Assembly (NCBI RefSeq): GCF_000285555.1
Contig: NZ_HE610997.1
Location: forward strand, 260,317 to 314,480
Length of the DNA: 54,164 nt
Direction of reading: 5' to 3'
From: Kurthia massiliensis
Lineage (GTDB): Bacteria > Bacillota > Bacilli > Bacillales_A > Planococcaceae
Made by a program: the position numbers and the translations under genes
Shown here: one piece after another, positions 26,532 to 35,859 of the stretch
How the letters are laid out: the number at the start of each line of letters is the position of its first letter
Numbering within the stretch: position 1 is the stretch's first letter
Notes under the pieces: generated by a model
What the model was told of the DNA's origin: nothing
The model's input: only the letters and a program-made list of their open reading frames with translations
The model's database searches: none

Positions 26532-26552
26532 AAGTTCTGATTGCTCCTTTTC

Positions 26553-26951
26553 TTAGCCTCGATCTACTAATTCATAAAGAACACCGAAAGATGATTTCGG
26601 GTGTATAAACACTACTTTGGCGCCACCTGCACCAATTTTTGGTTTATCTGAAAGTAAGCGAGCCCCTTCATTCGCCATACGTTCCATTTCTGCTTCAATG
26701 TTTTTTACTTTTAAAGCGATATGGTGAATACCTTCGCCACGTTTTTCAAGATAGCCGTGAATCGCAGATTTTTCAGAAAGCGGTTCCAATAGCTCGATAT
26801 GTGTATTGCCACCATCAAGGAAAGCTACTTTCACTTGTTCTGACTCTACTTCTTCAACTTTTTCCAATTTCATGCCTAACACATCAGTGTAATAAGAAAT
26901 GCGCGCGTCTAAATCTTTAACGGCAATTCCAATGTGATCTACATTCTCCAC
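26553..26951 (-). CDS. mce: methylmalonyl-CoA epimerase
   Basis: About 132 residues of a glyoxalase-fold (VOC) metalloenzyme that interconverts (S)- and (R)-methylmalonyl-CoA. Motifs: 'VDHIGIAVKDLDARISYY' at the start (metal His), 'HIELLEPL', 'GIHHIALKV' and 'LYELVDR' at the end (metal Glu). I place the start at the GTG at 26951, 10 bases after GGAG; an upstream frame start adds 11 unlikely residues. It heads a two-gene operon with the carboxyltransferase. A TATAAT box lies about 30 bases upstream. Confidence 0.92.
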   Translation of the reverse strand: MENVDHIGIAVKDLDARISYYTDVLGMKLEKVEEVESEQVKVAFLDGGNTHIELLEPLSEKSAIHGYLEKRGEGIHHIALKVKNIEAEMERMANEGARLLSDKPKIGAGGAKVVFIHPKSSFGVLYELVDRG

Positions 26952-26984
26952 GAGTCCCCAACTCCTTTTTGTTGTATAACACAA

Positions 26985-27369
26985 TTATAACGCAATGACG
27001 TAAAATCTTCTATCGAACCCCTTCATTTTTCGAATAGATAGAAAATTTTAAATCGTTCAAATGCATACCTCTATGTTAAAGGAATTCTAAAATAAATCTA
27101 GTTTTATCGTAAAAAAGAGCATTTTTTGTCTTTTATGCACTATTTTATAGGCATGTTTTTGCATCTAAACATGAACATGTGCAAATTTTCAGTTTTCTTA
27201 ATCTGTACTATAACTATTATTAATATATAGCTTTACATCATTGTATAGAAAGAAACTGTTATATCCCTCCACGATGGCAATATTTTTTAGGTTTTTTGAC
27301 ATACTCCCCTTTTGCACTAAAATAAAAGATTTGATACACTATGGTCAACATGATGAAGGAGTGCTACGG
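26985..27369. other. AT-rich intergenic region between mce and prli42
   Basis: About 385 bp separate divergent units. It holds the likely mce promoter (TATAAT on the minus strand at about 26985-26990), an interrupted dyad TTCTATC (27008-27014) / GATAGAA (27037-27043), and the prli42 promoter near its right end. Nothing else recognisable was seen. Confidence 0.45.
27296..27340 (+). promoter_or_regulatory. promoter region of prli42
   Basis: Two overlapping candidates: TTGACA (27296-27301) with TAAAAT (27318-27323) at 16 bases, and TTGCAC (27312-27317) with TACACT (27335-27340) at 17 bases. The second gives a leader of about 25 bases with GAAGGAG. Confidence 0.5.
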
Positions 27370-27465
27370 ATGGGAAACAAAAAATTTCAAAAAGTCATCG
27401 TCATTATCATGGCCGTATTAATGTTACTTTCTGCTATTTCAATGGGCTTAACGATGATTTTATAG
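27370..27465 (+). CDS. prli42: stressosome-associated membrane miniprotein Prli42
   Basis: A 31-residue protein: a short basic, polar start (MGNKKFQKV) followed by a single membrane helix. This is the size and pattern of Prli42, the conserved Firmicutes miniprotein that anchors the stressosome to the membrane in Listeria and links stress sensing to sigma-B. The ATG at 27370 follows GAAGGAG with good spacing. In-frame codons upstream lack a ribosome site, and the sequence there is intergenic in character. It has its own promoter and terminator. No stressosome genes are in the window. The match is by length, topology and the NKK...KV start. Confidence 0.85.
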   Translation: MGNKKFQKVIVIIMAVLMLLSAISMGLTMIL

Positions 27466-27472
27466 TGCATGA

Positions 27473-27506
27473 AAAAGAGGCTAGGACACGTCCTAGCCTC
27501 TTTTTG
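27473..27506. terminator. bidirectional terminator between prli42 and yqjA
   Basis: A perfect stem (AAAAAGAGGCTAGGAC paired with GTCCTAGCCTCTTTTT) with almost no loop, between two convergent genes. Confidence 0.95.
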
Positions 27507-28490
27507 TTAATCAAATACCGGCTTGCCTTCTTCAATCGCTAATCCTTTGAAATTTTGCTTAATCGCTAAATAATGGTCCATCTCTTCAATGAACTGATAG
27601 AGCGATCCCATCGCTACAAACTCTTCATGAGAGCGTGGCAGCGGCATCGTTTGAAACGTCTCTTTCACACTAGCCAGTTTTCGGCGATATTTAAGCGCTG
27701 TATTGCCTGAATGTACATTGCTCGCCAATTCATCCATAAAGTCTGCAATCATATGTGATTGTGTCACGATCGTTGGCAGATTTGTAATTTTCGGCAAAAT
27801 ACGTTCAATAATTTCAAGTTGTTGCTCTCGCACGTCAAAGTAACGATAAAATAAATTTTCTTTACGTGTAATATGATTTTCAACATCTTGGTAGGCAAGC
27901 GACTTCCCTTTGTTGACCGCTTCTGTCGCTTGCAGTAATTCTTTACCGTCCCATGTCGTATCACCATCACGTAAATATTTCGCAATTTCTGTAAAAATGA
28001 TACTATAATTTTTTTCAATTTCAATACGGTACACGTTTAATTCCGGCTCAATATCTGGCATTTGCATATTTACGAGAAAACCAACGCCAAAACCGATAAG
28101 CATAATGAGGAATTCATTACCGAGTAAACTCCATGTAAAATGTTGTTCATTAAAAATATGTAATAAAATAACAGACGAAGATACGAATCCTGGCGTTACT
28201 TTCAACATCACTAAAATCGGTAATAAAATGAGGACGAGCAATCCGAGCACTGACGCATAATAGCCGAGTGCATTAAAGAAAATGAAACTTAATATTAATA
28301 CGACAAATGAAGCTATAATCCGCGTATAAATGGCGTGAATTGACTTACGCTTCGTCGTTTGAATACTTAAAATCGTTAAAATGCCGGCACTCGTGTAGTA
28401 GTCTAATTTCATTAAATGCGCAAACCAGATAGCTAATCCGACACCGACTGCTGTTTTAACAGTACGAAAGCCTATTCTAAAAGGTTTCAT
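27507..28490 (-). CDS. yqjA: YqjA-like aromatic acid exporter family protein (DUF939)
   Basis: About 327 residues from the ATG at 28490 (GAAAGGAG upstream); a frame extension of 9 codons overlaps the ribosome site. It opens 'FRIGFRTVKTAVGVGLAIWFAHLM', then four to six membrane helices fill about 1-150. A soluble helical C-terminal domain ends 'QNFKGLAIEEGKPVFD'. This is the DUF939/aromatic acid exporter-1 arrangement, similar to half-sized FUSC transporters. The substrate is unproven. It is convergent with prli42 and downstream of brxB, separated by two hairpins. Confidence 0.88.
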   Translation of the reverse strand: MKPFRIGFRTVKTAVGVGLAIWFAHLMKLDYYTSAGILTILSIQTTKRKSIHAIYTRIIASFVVLILSFIFFNALGYYASVLGLLVLILLPILVMLKVTPGFVSSSVILLHIFNEQHFTWSLLGNEFLIMLIGFGVGFLVNMQMPDIEPELNVYRIEIEKNYSIIFTEIAKYLRDGDTTWDGKELLQATEAVNKGKSLAYQDVENHITRKENLFYRYFDVREQQLEIIERILPKITNLPTIVTQSHMIADFMDELASNVHSGNTALKYRRKLASVKETFQTMPLPRSHEEFVAMGSLYQFIEEMDHYLAIKQNFKGLAIEEGKPVFD

Positions 28491-28517
28491 ATCAGGACTC
28501 CTTTCTGCGGCATTCAA

Positions 28518-28552
28518 AAAGACGAATTGCGTATAGGACGCAATTCGTCTTT
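28518..28552 (-). terminator. terminator after brxB
   Basis: A perfect 15-bp stem (AAAGACGAATTGCGT and its complement) around a 5-base loop. A second dyad (GTTTAAGC-ac-GCTTAAAC, 28559-28576) lies next to it, closer to the brxB stop. Confidence 0.7.
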
Positions 28553-28593
28553 AGAAGTGTTTAAGCACGCTTAAACGTGTTGAATACGCCTGA

Positions 28594-29034
28594 TTATACT
28601 TCTTCGCAGTAATCTTCGAAGTAGCCTTGTAAGTTCGTTACAACTGATACAGGGTCGTGACCTTCAATTTCGTGACGAGGAATTTCTGCCACAGTTTGAC
28701 CATCTTTCATTAATACGAATGATGGAGATGATGGAATATGGTCTTCACCGAAGAACATACGCGCCATTGCTGTTGCTTCCTTATCTTGACCTGCGAACAC
28801 TGTTACGAAGCGGTCTGGACGTTTTGGATAGTTTTGAGCGTATACTGCTGCTGGACGAGCAATACCACCTGCGCAACCACATACTGAGTTCACCATAAAT
28901 AATGTTGTACCTGGTTGTTTTACTGTTTCTTCTACTTCTTCAGCAGTACGTAATTCTGTATAGCCGTTTTCAGATAGCTCTGAACGACATTGGTTAATCA
29001 TTGATTGATATAATAAATCATATTCCATAGCCAT
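28594..29034 (-). CDS. brxB: bacilliredoxin BrxB (YqiW family)
   Basis: A 146-residue thioredoxin-fold protein that removes bacillithiol from proteins after oxidative stress. The unusual CxC active site is C52-G-C54 in 'NSVCGCAGGIARP', identical in position to the Bacillus protein. 'VFAGQDKEATAMARMFFGE' and 'PSFVLMKDG' are the other family features. AAAGGGG precedes the ATG. Its presence implies the organism makes bacillithiol. It is followed by two hairpins, then yqjA. Confidence 0.95.
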   Translation of the reverse strand: MAMEYDLLYQSMINQCRSELSENGYTELRTAEEVEETVKQPGTTLFMVNSVCGCAGGIARPAAVYAQNYPKRPDRFVTVFAGQDKEATAMARMFFGEDHIPSSPSFVLMKDGQTVAEIPRHEIEGHDPVSVVTNLQGYFEDYCEEV

Positions 29035-29110
29035 AATTCGTTAGCCCCTTTCAATATCTCATTCTTACTATAACAGTGAATGCGAGTGATTTCAAAGGTT
29101 GTTACTTGGA

Positions 29111-29305
29111 TTAACGTTCTGGATGATTTTTATAATTGAAAATCATCGCTAATATCATACAGCCCCCGACTAAAAACGTTAAAATGCTATAGTGCGATTG
29201 ATATCCGTATACGCTATAACTACAGATCATGCCTAACAATAAAACGACTGCAATAACTGCGCATATTTTCGATAACTCCTGTATTTGAAATTTCCCTTTT
29301 CCCAT
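29111..29305 (-). CDS. small two-helix membrane protein, unknown function
   Basis: A 64-residue protein with a polar basic start (MGKGKFQIQELSK), two membrane helices (about 13-33 and 39-56) and a short basic end (NYKNHPER). GGGGG lies 8 bases before the ATG. No family is recognised. It lies between brxB and the divergent effector-binding protein gene, and may be transcribed into brxB (76 bp apart). Confidence 0.6.
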   Translation of the reverse strand: MGKGKFQIQELSKICAVIAVVLLLGMICSYSVYGYQSHYSILTFLVGGCMILAMIFNYKNHPER

Positions 29306-29483
29306 TGTTAGACCCCCATTGACTTTAATTTTCTTTATTTTAACATTATTTACTTTTTAAAATCATCCTTATTTCTAAAATTTTAGAATATTTCAGTAAT
29401 TAATCGTCAACAGCGATAACATGCGCTATAATACGGGTAAGGTGCATGTCACCGATGATTTTGGAATAGAAAGGATGAATAGT

Positions 29484-29894
29484 ATGCAAACACGTATCGA
29501 AACGATTGCCGACGAAGTCATTCGCGGCTTAAACGTTTATGAAGGAAGAACCTCTGATATTTCAGAGCAATGGCAAGAGCTTGCCGACGTATTAGATGAT
29601 TATGAAGTAAATACAGACGTCCTATATGGTGTTTGCATTGGTTTCACCGAAGATGGCATCGACTATTTAGCGGGTGTCAAAGAGGAAAATATGCCGAAAG
29701 AGGTCGAATCGATTGCTGTACCGATTCCAAGTGGGCGCTACCTCGTGGCAACGATTCATCAGCTCTCAGAAATTGAGCCGACATTCCAGGCGTTATTTAG
29801 CCATCAAGACTATACGCATCGCCCGGGCATTAGTTTTGAAAAATACATCGGGAACAATTTAGACCATATTGAAATATGGGTACCAGTCGAATAA
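29484..29894 (+). CDS. GyrI-like effector-binding domain protein
   Basis: About 136 residues forming a stand-alone small-molecule binding domain of the GyrI/AraC-effector type: 'RGLNVYEGRTSDISEQWQEL' region, 'VLYGVCIGF', 'AVPIPSGRYLVATI' and a final 'HIEIWVPVE', typical of this beta-rich fold. No DNA-binding part is present. I place the start at 29484 because AAAGGA is 8 bases upstream; in-frame ATGs at 29421 and 29475 are poorly placed. Ligand and role unknown. A strong terminator follows. Confidence 0.82.
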   Translation: MQTRIETIADEVIRGLNVYEGRTSDISEQWQELADVLDDYEVNTDVLYGVCIGFTEDGIDYLAGVKEENMPKEVESIAVPIPSGRYLVATIHQLSEIEPTFQALFSHQDYTHRPGISFEKYIGNNLDHIEIWVPVE

Positions 29895-29905
29895 AGTTAC
29901 GTACT

Positions 29906-29938
29906 AAAAAGACCTTCCTAAAAACGGAAGGTCTTTTT
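29906..29938 (+). terminator. terminator after the GyrI-like gene
   Basis: A perfect 13-bp stem (AAAAAGACCTTCC and its complement) around a 7-base loop with a T-run. Confidence 0.9.
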
Positions 29939-29977
29939 GTAATAGTTTAGTAAGTTCTCATGATACGTCATATCAAA

Positions 29978-30008
29978 AAAAGGTGAGCCGCTTATGCGAC
30001 TCACCTTT
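29978..30008 (-). terminator. terminator of the mutA-mutB-meaB operon
   Basis: GGTGAG/CTCACC plus GCG/CGC pairs with one G-U around a 4-base loop, followed by T residues on the minus strand. Confidence 0.85.
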
Positions 30009-30012
30009 TCAT

Positions 30013-31083
30013 TTACTGTTTAAACAGATGTTCAATACCTTGCGCAACTGTTAATTCACCTTTTAAAATTTCTCGTTCTAGTGCAGCGACCGTTTCTTTA
30101 CGGCCTGCTGTTCCGTAGAAATCATCTACAAGCTTATCTAAAATCATTTGACGGAACCAGTCTGTCGTCTGATTGTTACGGCGCTCATTCCAAATGTTAT
30201 TTGCTAATGCGGACTGTTTGAACTCGTCGACTGTCGCAAATATTTTATCAAAGCCTGTTTTATCATAAGAAGAAGCTGTTAACGTACGCGTCGTCCAACC
30301 TGGTGTGGCTGGTTGCAATAAATGTAGAATTTGCTTGTATTCCATTGCGGTTTTCTTCGCGTTACGTAAATTGTCTCCATCTGCTTTATGCACAAGAATC
30401 GTGTCTGCTAGCTCCATGATGCCTTTTTTCATTCCTTGTAATTCATCACCCGCGCCGGTTAACACGAGCAATAGGAAGAAATCGACCATATTGCGTACCG
30501 CAGTCTCGCTCTGTCCGACGCCGACTGTTTCAATCAAAATGATGTCATAGCCAGCTGCCTCGCAAAGAAGCATTGTCTCACGTGTTTTGCGGTGGACACC
30601 ACCAAGCGTTCCTGCAGAAGGACTCGGACGAATGAAAGCATTTTTCTCGCGAGATAATTCTTCCATGCGTGTTTTATCCCCTAAAATACTACCGCCTGTC
30701 ACACTTGATGATGGGTCAATCGCTAGTACGGCTACTTTATGACCCTGGTCGCAAAGCATTTTACCGAACGTTTCAATGAACGTACTTTTGCCGGCTCCAG
30801 GTACACCGGTAATGCCGATGCGGATACTGTTTCCTGTATACGGCAATAGACGTTTCAGTAGCTCTTGACCGAGCATTTTATCTTCATGATTTGCACTTTC
30901 GATGAGCGTAATCGCTTTTGCAAGACGAATACGATCGCCTGCGCGAATATCGTCGACAGCTTGTGCAAAATCAATTTCTTTTTTCTTACGCTTTACAAAC
31001 TTACGACGCGTCGTTTGTTGCATGCCATCATGAGTACCTGCAACGCCTGGTTGAACGAATAGCGCCGATTTTTTTTCATCCAT
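30013..31083 (-). CDS. meaB: methylmalonyl-CoA mutase-associated GTPase
   Basis: A 356-residue G3E-family GTPase that gates cofactor loading and protects the B12-dependent mutase. 'GVPGAGKST' (93-101) is the P-loop; '[18 protein letters not shown]', '[10 protein letters not shown]' and 'VHKADGDN' are the later motifs. A C-terminal helical dimerisation arm follows. An N-terminal basic stretch ([13 protein letters not shown]) precedes the domain. Its ATG overlaps the mutB stop by one base (TAATG), so translation is coupled. The gene order mutA-mutB-meaB supports the role. Confidence 0.96.
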   Translation of the reverse strand: MDEKKSALFVQPGVAGTHDGMQQTTRRKFVKRKKKEIDFAQAVDDIRAGDRIRLAKAITLIESANHEDKMLGQELLKRLLPYTGNSIRIGITGVPGAGKSTFIETFGKMLCDQGHKVAVLAIDPSSSVTGGSILGDKTRMEELSREKNAFIRPSPSAGTLGGVHRKTRETMLLCEAAGYDIILIETVGVGQSETAVRNMVDFFLLLVLTGAGDELQGMKKGIMELADTILVHKADGDNLRNAKKTAMEYKQILHLLQPATPGWTTRTLTASSYDKTGFDKIFATVDEFKQSALANNIWNERRNNQTTDWFRQMILDKLVDDFYGTAGRKETVAALEREILKGELTVAQGIEHLFKQ

Positions 31084-33227
31084 TATTCAGCCTCGTAGCC
31101 TAGTTGCTCGTAAATAAGCTCAATAATTTTTTGTGATGCGATTGGCAATACTGTACCAGGACCGAAGATTGCTTTTGCACCGCTTTCGTATAAGAATTCG
31201 TAATCTTGCGCTGGAACGACACCACCGACGATGACAATGATGTCTTCACGGCCTAATTTTTTCAGTTCAGCGATTAATTCTGGTACAAGTGTTTTATGAC
31301 CTGCTGCAAGTGAAGATACACCGACAACGTGAACGTCATTTTCAACAGCCATAATTGCTGTTTCTTCTGGTGTCATGAATAATGGTGAAATATCTACATC
31401 GAAACCGAAGTCAGCATAAGCTGTTGCAACAACTTTCGCACCACGGTCGTGACCGTCTTGACCCATTTTCGCCACTAAAATACGTGGACGACGACCTTCT
31501 GCTTCTAGGAATTCATCTGTCATTTGTTTTACTTCACTGATTGCATCTTGATCTGAATAGTTCGTAGCGTACACCCCACTAATTGAGCGAATAACAGCTT
31601 TATGACGGCCAGATACTGCTTCAATCGCATCTGAAATTTCGCCAAGCGTTGCGCGTGCGCGTGCCGCATCAACTGCTACTGCTAATAAGTTTTCTTCGCC
31701 TGTTTCGGCTGCTTTCGTTAAACGTGCTAAATGTTTTTGTACTTCTGCTTCATCACGTTCTTCTTTCATTTTGTTAATACGGTCAATTTGAGATTGACGT
31801 ACTAATGTGTTGTCGATATCTAAAATTTCGATTGGCTCTTCTTCTGCTAAACGGTATTTGTTCACACCGATAATTGTTTCTGCATTTGAGTCGATTTTCG
31901 CTTGACGTTTTGCCGCTGCTTCTTCGACTTTCATTTTTGGAAGACCTGTTTCAATAGCTTTTGCCATACCACCTAAGCCTTCTACTTCATCAATTAAATC
32001 CCATGCAGCATTTGTTAATTCATCTGTTAATTTCTCAACGTAGTAAGAACCGCCCCATGGATCGATTGTTTTCGTCATACCTGTTTCGTTTTGTAAGAAC
32101 AGTTGCGTATTACGTGCGATACGTGCTGAGAAGTCTGTTGGTAGTGCGATTGCTTCATCAAGCGCATTCGTGTGTAGTGATTGCGTATGACCCATTGTTG
32201 CTGCGTTCGCTTCGATTAATGTACGTGTCACGTTGTTGAATGGATCTTGTTCTGTTAAAGACCAACCAGACGTTTGTGAGTGTGTACGAAGTGATTGCGT
32301 TTTTGGGTTTTGTGGGTCGAATTGGCTCATTAGTTGTGCCCAAATACGACGTGCTGCACGCATTTTTGCAATTTCCATATAGTAGTTCATGCCGATTGCC
32401 CAGAAGAATGATAGACGAGGCGCAAACTTATCAATATCAATACCAGCTTGTAAACCTGTACGTGCATACTCTAAACCATCTGCTAATGTGTATCCTAGCT
32501 CGATATCGTTCGTAGCACCCGCTTCTTGAATGTGGTAACCAGAAATTGAAATCGAGTTAAATTTCGGCATGAATTTTGATGTATATTCAAAAATGTCTGC
32601 GATAATTTTCATCGACATTTTTGGTGGGTAAATGTATGTGTTACGTACCATGTACTCTTTTAAAATATCATTTTGAATCGTACCTGATAATTTATCAGGT
32701 GTTACCCCTTGTTCTTCAGCTGTCACGATGTAGAACGCAAGGATTGGTAATACTGCACCGTTCATTGTCATCGATACAGACATTTGATCTAGTGGAATAC
32801 CTGCAAATAAAATTTTCGTATCTTCTACTGAGTCAATGGCCACGCCGGCTTTACCAACATCACCTGTTACACGAGGGTGATCTGAGTCATAGCCACGGTG
32901 CGTTGCAAGGTCGAATGCAACCGATAAACCTTTTTGACCCATCGCTAAGTTACGACGATAGAACGCATTTGATTCTTCAGCTGTAGAGAAACCTGCATAT
33001 TGACGAATTGTCCAAGGACGGCCAACGTACATTGTTGGGTAAGGTCCACGTGTATTCGGTGCAATACCAGCAACATCTTTTAAATGTTTTAAACCTTCAT
33101 TATCTTGTTTCGTATAGACATGTTTCACTTCGATGTCTTCATTCGTTACGAACGTTTCTTCTTTTTGTTCATACTGTTCTTTTTGTAATACTGCTTCAAT
33201 ATCAATTGTTTCGAAATTCACGCTCAT
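31083..33227 (-). CDS. mutB: methylmalonyl-CoA mutase, large (catalytic) subunit
   Basis: A 714-residue adenosylcobalamin enzyme that interconverts methylmalonyl-CoA and succinyl-CoA. The TIM-barrel substrate domain (about 50-400) includes '[20 protein letters not shown]' and '[19 protein letters not shown]' regions. The C-terminal B12 domain (about 580-714) carries '[10 protein letters not shown]' with the cobalt-ligating histidine at H593, plus '[10 protein letters not shown]' and 'VIVGGVVP'. Its ATG overlaps the mutA stop in an ATGA junction. It is the active partner of the MutA/MutB heterodimer. Confidence 0.97.
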   Translation of the reverse strand: MSVNFETIDIEAVLQKEQYEQKEETFVTNEDIEVKHVYTKQDNEGLKHLKDVAGIAPNTRGPYPTMYVGRPWTIRQYAGFSTAEESNAFYRRNLAMGQKGLSVAFDLATHRGYDSDHPRVTGDVGKAGVAIDSVEDTKILFAGIPLDQMSVSMTMNGAVLPILAFYIVTAEEQGVTPDKLSGTIQNDILKEYMVRNTYIYPPKMSMKIIADIFEYTSKFMPKFNSISISGYHIQEAGATNDIELGYTLADGLEYARTGLQAGIDIDKFAPRLSFFWAIGMNYYMEIAKMRAARRIWAQLMSQFDPQNPKTQSLRTHSQTSGWSLTEQDPFNNVTRTLIEANAATMGHTQSLHTNALDEAIALPTDFSARIARNTQLFLQNETGMTKTIDPWGGSYYVEKLTDELTNAAWDLIDEVEGLGGMAKAIETGLPKMKVEEAAAKRQAKIDSNAETIIGVNKYRLAEEEPIEILDIDNTLVRQSQIDRINKMKEERDEAEVQKHLARLTKAAETGEENLLAVAVDAARARATLGEISDAIEAVSGRHKAVIRSISGVYATNYSDQDAISEVKQMTDEFLEAEGRRPRILVAKMGQDGHDRGAKVVATAYADFGFDVDISPLFMTPEETAIMAVENDVHVVGVSSLAAGHKTLVPELIAELKKLGREDIIVIVGGVVPAQDYEFLYESGAKAIFGPGTVLPIASQKIIELIYEQLGYEAE

Positions 33228-34870
33228 CGTTGTACCTCCTTAAGGCTACTTAAAATGCCTTCAAGTTTTTCGTAAATGTTCATACCTGCATATAGCGCAC
33301 CGTCTACGCCATCAATTGCATCAAATTTACCTGCAACATCTAACAATGTGCCTGCTTTTTTCGCAGCGGTAATTTGTGGTAAAACAGCTTCGACATCTTC
33401 ATCAACAGCTGAGAATACGACGACTTGTGCATCTGTATTCGCTAAAAATTGTTTTGCTACTTCAACGTCTGTAATTGGTTCAGACACTTCAGCTTGTACA
33501 CCTGCTGTTGCGAAAATACCTGTTACGAAATCGGTACGAGGTTTAATTTTCTTTAATTCACCGTAAGCAAGTACGGCCACTTTCACTGGGTTTTGTTTGT
33601 AATCAATACGTAATTGCTCAAATGGCTTCGCTAAACGATTCACGTCTACGAAGTTTTCTGTTGACACTTGTTCTGTCGCATCTGCGAAGTTGTTTGTACC
33701 GACAAGTACAGATTTACGTGTTTGCACTTCTTTTAAGCGTTGTTGCCAAATTGCTTCAACGTCTGCTTCGATTTTCGCTTTTGCTTTTGTATAACCACCA
33801 GCAGCTTGAATTTCTAAGAAGTAGTTCCATGCATTTTTCACAAGGTCATGTGTTAATGACTCAACGAAGTATGAACCACCTGCTGGATCTAATACTTTTG
33901 TGACATGTGATTCTTCTTTAATGATAAGCGCCGCATTACGCGCGATACGAATCGATTGATCTGTTGGACCTGTTAAAATATTGTGCGGATGTACTGTTAC
34001 AACGTCTGCACCACCGATTACTGCTGAGAAAGCTTCATTACCAGCTCGTAGTAAGTTGACATAAACATCTAATTTAGAGAATGAGCGTAGTGACGTTTCT
34101 GTCACGATTTGTACTGGCTTTGGTGCTGTGACACCGTAAGCATTCGCAAACGCTTTCCATAGTACGCGGAATGCACGAATTTTCGCAATTTCAACGAAGA
34201 ATTGTGGATCGATTGCAAATGATGCGAAGAACTGATCTTCGTTCGCTGCAAAATCCTCTCCAATAAGTTCAGCTGCACGCGCTAAAGCGATCGCTAATTC
34301 TTGTGTCGCGTTTGCACCTGCATAGTGTGCAGATGCCGTATAAGCGTTTAACGAACGGATATTTGAAAAATCAGATAATGCGATTGTTTCATCGCTTACG
34401 ATAAACCCTTCAACTGATTTGTCTGTGACGAAATTAAAGACGTTTAATACTTCTTTATCTTCTACATAAATGACCACTTTTTTGTAGGCATCGATTAATG
34501 CTGCTAATCCTTTTAATGCTGCCTCGTCCCATGCAAAGCTTACTTTGCCGACTGTGACGAATTCAGCACCACGTTCGAAAGCATCTTTCGTTTGTGCTAC
34601 AAATTCTTCAATTGAAGCACCAAAAGCTTGTTGTGCTACCCCAAAGTCACCATCAGCTTTTAATGCACGTACAGTTGATACTTGCTCCTCTAATTTACCA
34701 TCTAAAGCCTCTAGTAAACGCTCCTCTGTGTAAAGCGGTTCTAAAGTGATACCCTCGATAGTTTTTGTTAATAGTGATTCAAAAGGTTTGCCCTTTAATT
34801 GTTTCACTGCAGCCTCTTGCCATTGGTCGTAAGTAGGCTGTTCAAATGTTACTTCTTTTAAGTTTGTCAT
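33224..34870 (-). CDS. mutA: methylmalonyl-CoA mutase, small subunit
   Basis: About 548 residues from the ATG at 34870 (family-like start '[18 protein letters not shown]'). It resembles MutB in both the barrel and the C-terminal domain, but the B12 motif DxHxxG is missing from the C-terminal region ('[19 protein letters not shown]'), as expected for the non-catalytic subunit. The start is awkward: the best ribosome sequence (AAGGGGGG) is 18 bases upstream with a small GCG/CGC hairpin between. Longer frames from 34924 are possible. It leads the operon, with a perfect cre site about 190 bases upstream. Confidence 0.93.
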   Translation of the reverse strand: MTNLKEVTFEQPTYDQWQEAAVKQLKGKPFESLLTKTIEGITLEPLYTEERLLEALDGKLEEQVSTVRALKADGDFGVAQQAFGASIEEFVAQTKDAFERGAEFVTVGKVSFAWDEAALKGLAALIDAYKKVVIYVEDKEVLNVFNFVTDKSVEGFIVSDETIALSDFSNIRSLNAYTASAHYAGANATQELAIALARAAELIGEDFAANEDQFFASFAIDPQFFVEIAKIRAFRVLWKAFANAYGVTAPKPVQIVTETSLRSFSKLDVYVNLLRAGNEAFSAVIGGADVVTVHPHNILTGPTDQSIRIARNAALIIKEESHVTKVLDPAGGSYFVESLTHDLVKNAWNYFLEIQAAGGYTKAKAKIEADVEAIWQQRLKEVQTRKSVLVGTNNFADATEQVSTENFVDVNRLAKPFEQLRIDYKQNPVKVAVLAYGELKKIKPRTDFVTGIFATAGVQAEVSEPITDVEVAKQFLANTDAQVVVFSAVDEDVEAVLPQITAAKKAGTLLDVAGKFDAIDGVDGALYAGMNIYEKLEGILSSLKEVQR

Positions 34871-35058
34871 ACGGTCGCGTAGACGCTTCCCCCCTTCAGT
34901 GATTCTAGCCCCCATTTTACACAAAATTTCGAATGCTTAAAAGTATAAAAATGGATAATCAGTAGCTTTCATCCTTACATAGCGTCTATTCAAAAGACAT
35001 AATTACCTAAAAAATAATCTTTTGCTAGCAAATTTAAAACATATTCAAGTAAATAAAA

Positions 35059-35074
35059 ATGTATCCGCTTGCAT
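35059..35074. promoter_or_regulatory. perfect catabolite-responsive element (cre)
   Basis: On the minus strand ATGCAAGCGGATACAT fits the CcpA consensus WTGNNARCGNWWWCAW at every position. It is the only such site noticed, and it lies in the 215-bp region upstream of mutA. Repression of the methylmalonyl-CoA operon by preferred sugars is the likely effect. Confidence 0.75.
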
Positions 35075-35135
35075 TTAAAATTTTCTGAAAAAATATACAT
35101 TAATGCATTTTTACGCGTTAAAAAAGAAAAAACGT

Positions 35136-35151
35136 ATCATCATGTTGATGA
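35136..35151 (-). terminator. weak terminator after the phosphodiesterase gene
   Basis: A 6-bp stem (TCATCA/TGATGA, 3-base loop) contains the TGA stop of the gene and runs into six T on the minus strand. Confidence 0.45.
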
Positions 35152-35859
35152 CACACTTTTTCGATAGACGGTAGCAGGATAATCGGTAATCCAACCAATA
35201 ACGACTGGATGTGGATTTTTCACAAATGCTTCTTGGCCCGTTACATTATAAAACCTCATTTTTTTCTGTGCTGCTTGTGCCGCTTCTAAATACACATCTC
35301 GATAAAACTTTCCTTTATTCGCATGTACGATATCGATATGATTCGCGGTTTTCAAATCGTTCCAATCGTAAGCTTTTTTCGGAATAAATGCCGTCTCCAT
35401 CGACGGATTAATTTTTTTTACATCTCGTAAGATTTCATCGTGAAATGACGAAATGTGCACATTTTTTAATGGTGCGCATTTTTTAACGAGTGATTCTAGC
35501 GCTGCAAATTGCCCGACGAATGATTCTTTTAATTCAATATTCACAGGAATTTGTGCTGCCACAATCCATTTTAATAGTTCATCAAATGTTAAAAAAGCAT
35601 GCCCACGTTTAAACCATTTTTTGCCGACTGAAAGCGCACGCACGGTGTGATACGTTACTTCGTTTAACATAAGTTTCTTGCCCGTTAGACGTTTTAAATT
35701 TAAATCATGTGTAATAATGGGCACAAAATCTTTCGTTAGCTGCACGTCAAATTCAAGTCCGTCAGCATGTTCGTTGAGCGCTTGTTGGAAAGCTGCCATT
35801 GAATTTTCTGGTGCTTTCGTAATGACGCCACGATGTGCATAAATCGGTAATTTAGACAT
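35140..35859 (-). CDS. glycerophosphodiester phosphodiesterase
   Basis: A 239-residue GDPD-fold enzyme (like B. subtilis YqiK) that releases glycerol-3-phosphate from glycerophosphodiesters. Motifs: 'IYAHRGVITKAPENSMAAF' (catalytic His, about 6-24), 'GLEFDVQLTKD' (metal Glu/Asp, about 35-45) and 'ITHDLNLKRLTG' (second His). No signal peptide is visible, so it is cytoplasmic. The ATG follows GGTGGGG and overlaps the end of the FapA-like gene by 8 bases, so the two are co-transcribed. Confidence 0.92.
   Translation of the reverse strand: MSKLPIYAHRGVITKAPENSMAAFQQALNEHADGLEFDVQLTKDFVPIITHDLNLKRLTGKKLMLNEVTYHTVRALSVGKKWFKRGHAFLTFDELLKWIVAAQIPVNIELKESFVGQFAALESLVKKCAPLKNVHISSFHDEILRDVKKINPSMETAFIPKKAYDWNDLKTANHIDIVHANKGKFYRDVYLEAAQAAQKKMRFYNVTGQEAFVKNPHPVVIGWITDYPATVYRKSVSST

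Noticed and set aside
32158..33253. Long antisense frames over mutB, mutA, dxs, rnz and other genes
   Set aside because: They are frame shadows of strongly coding minus-strand genes and lack ribosome sites.
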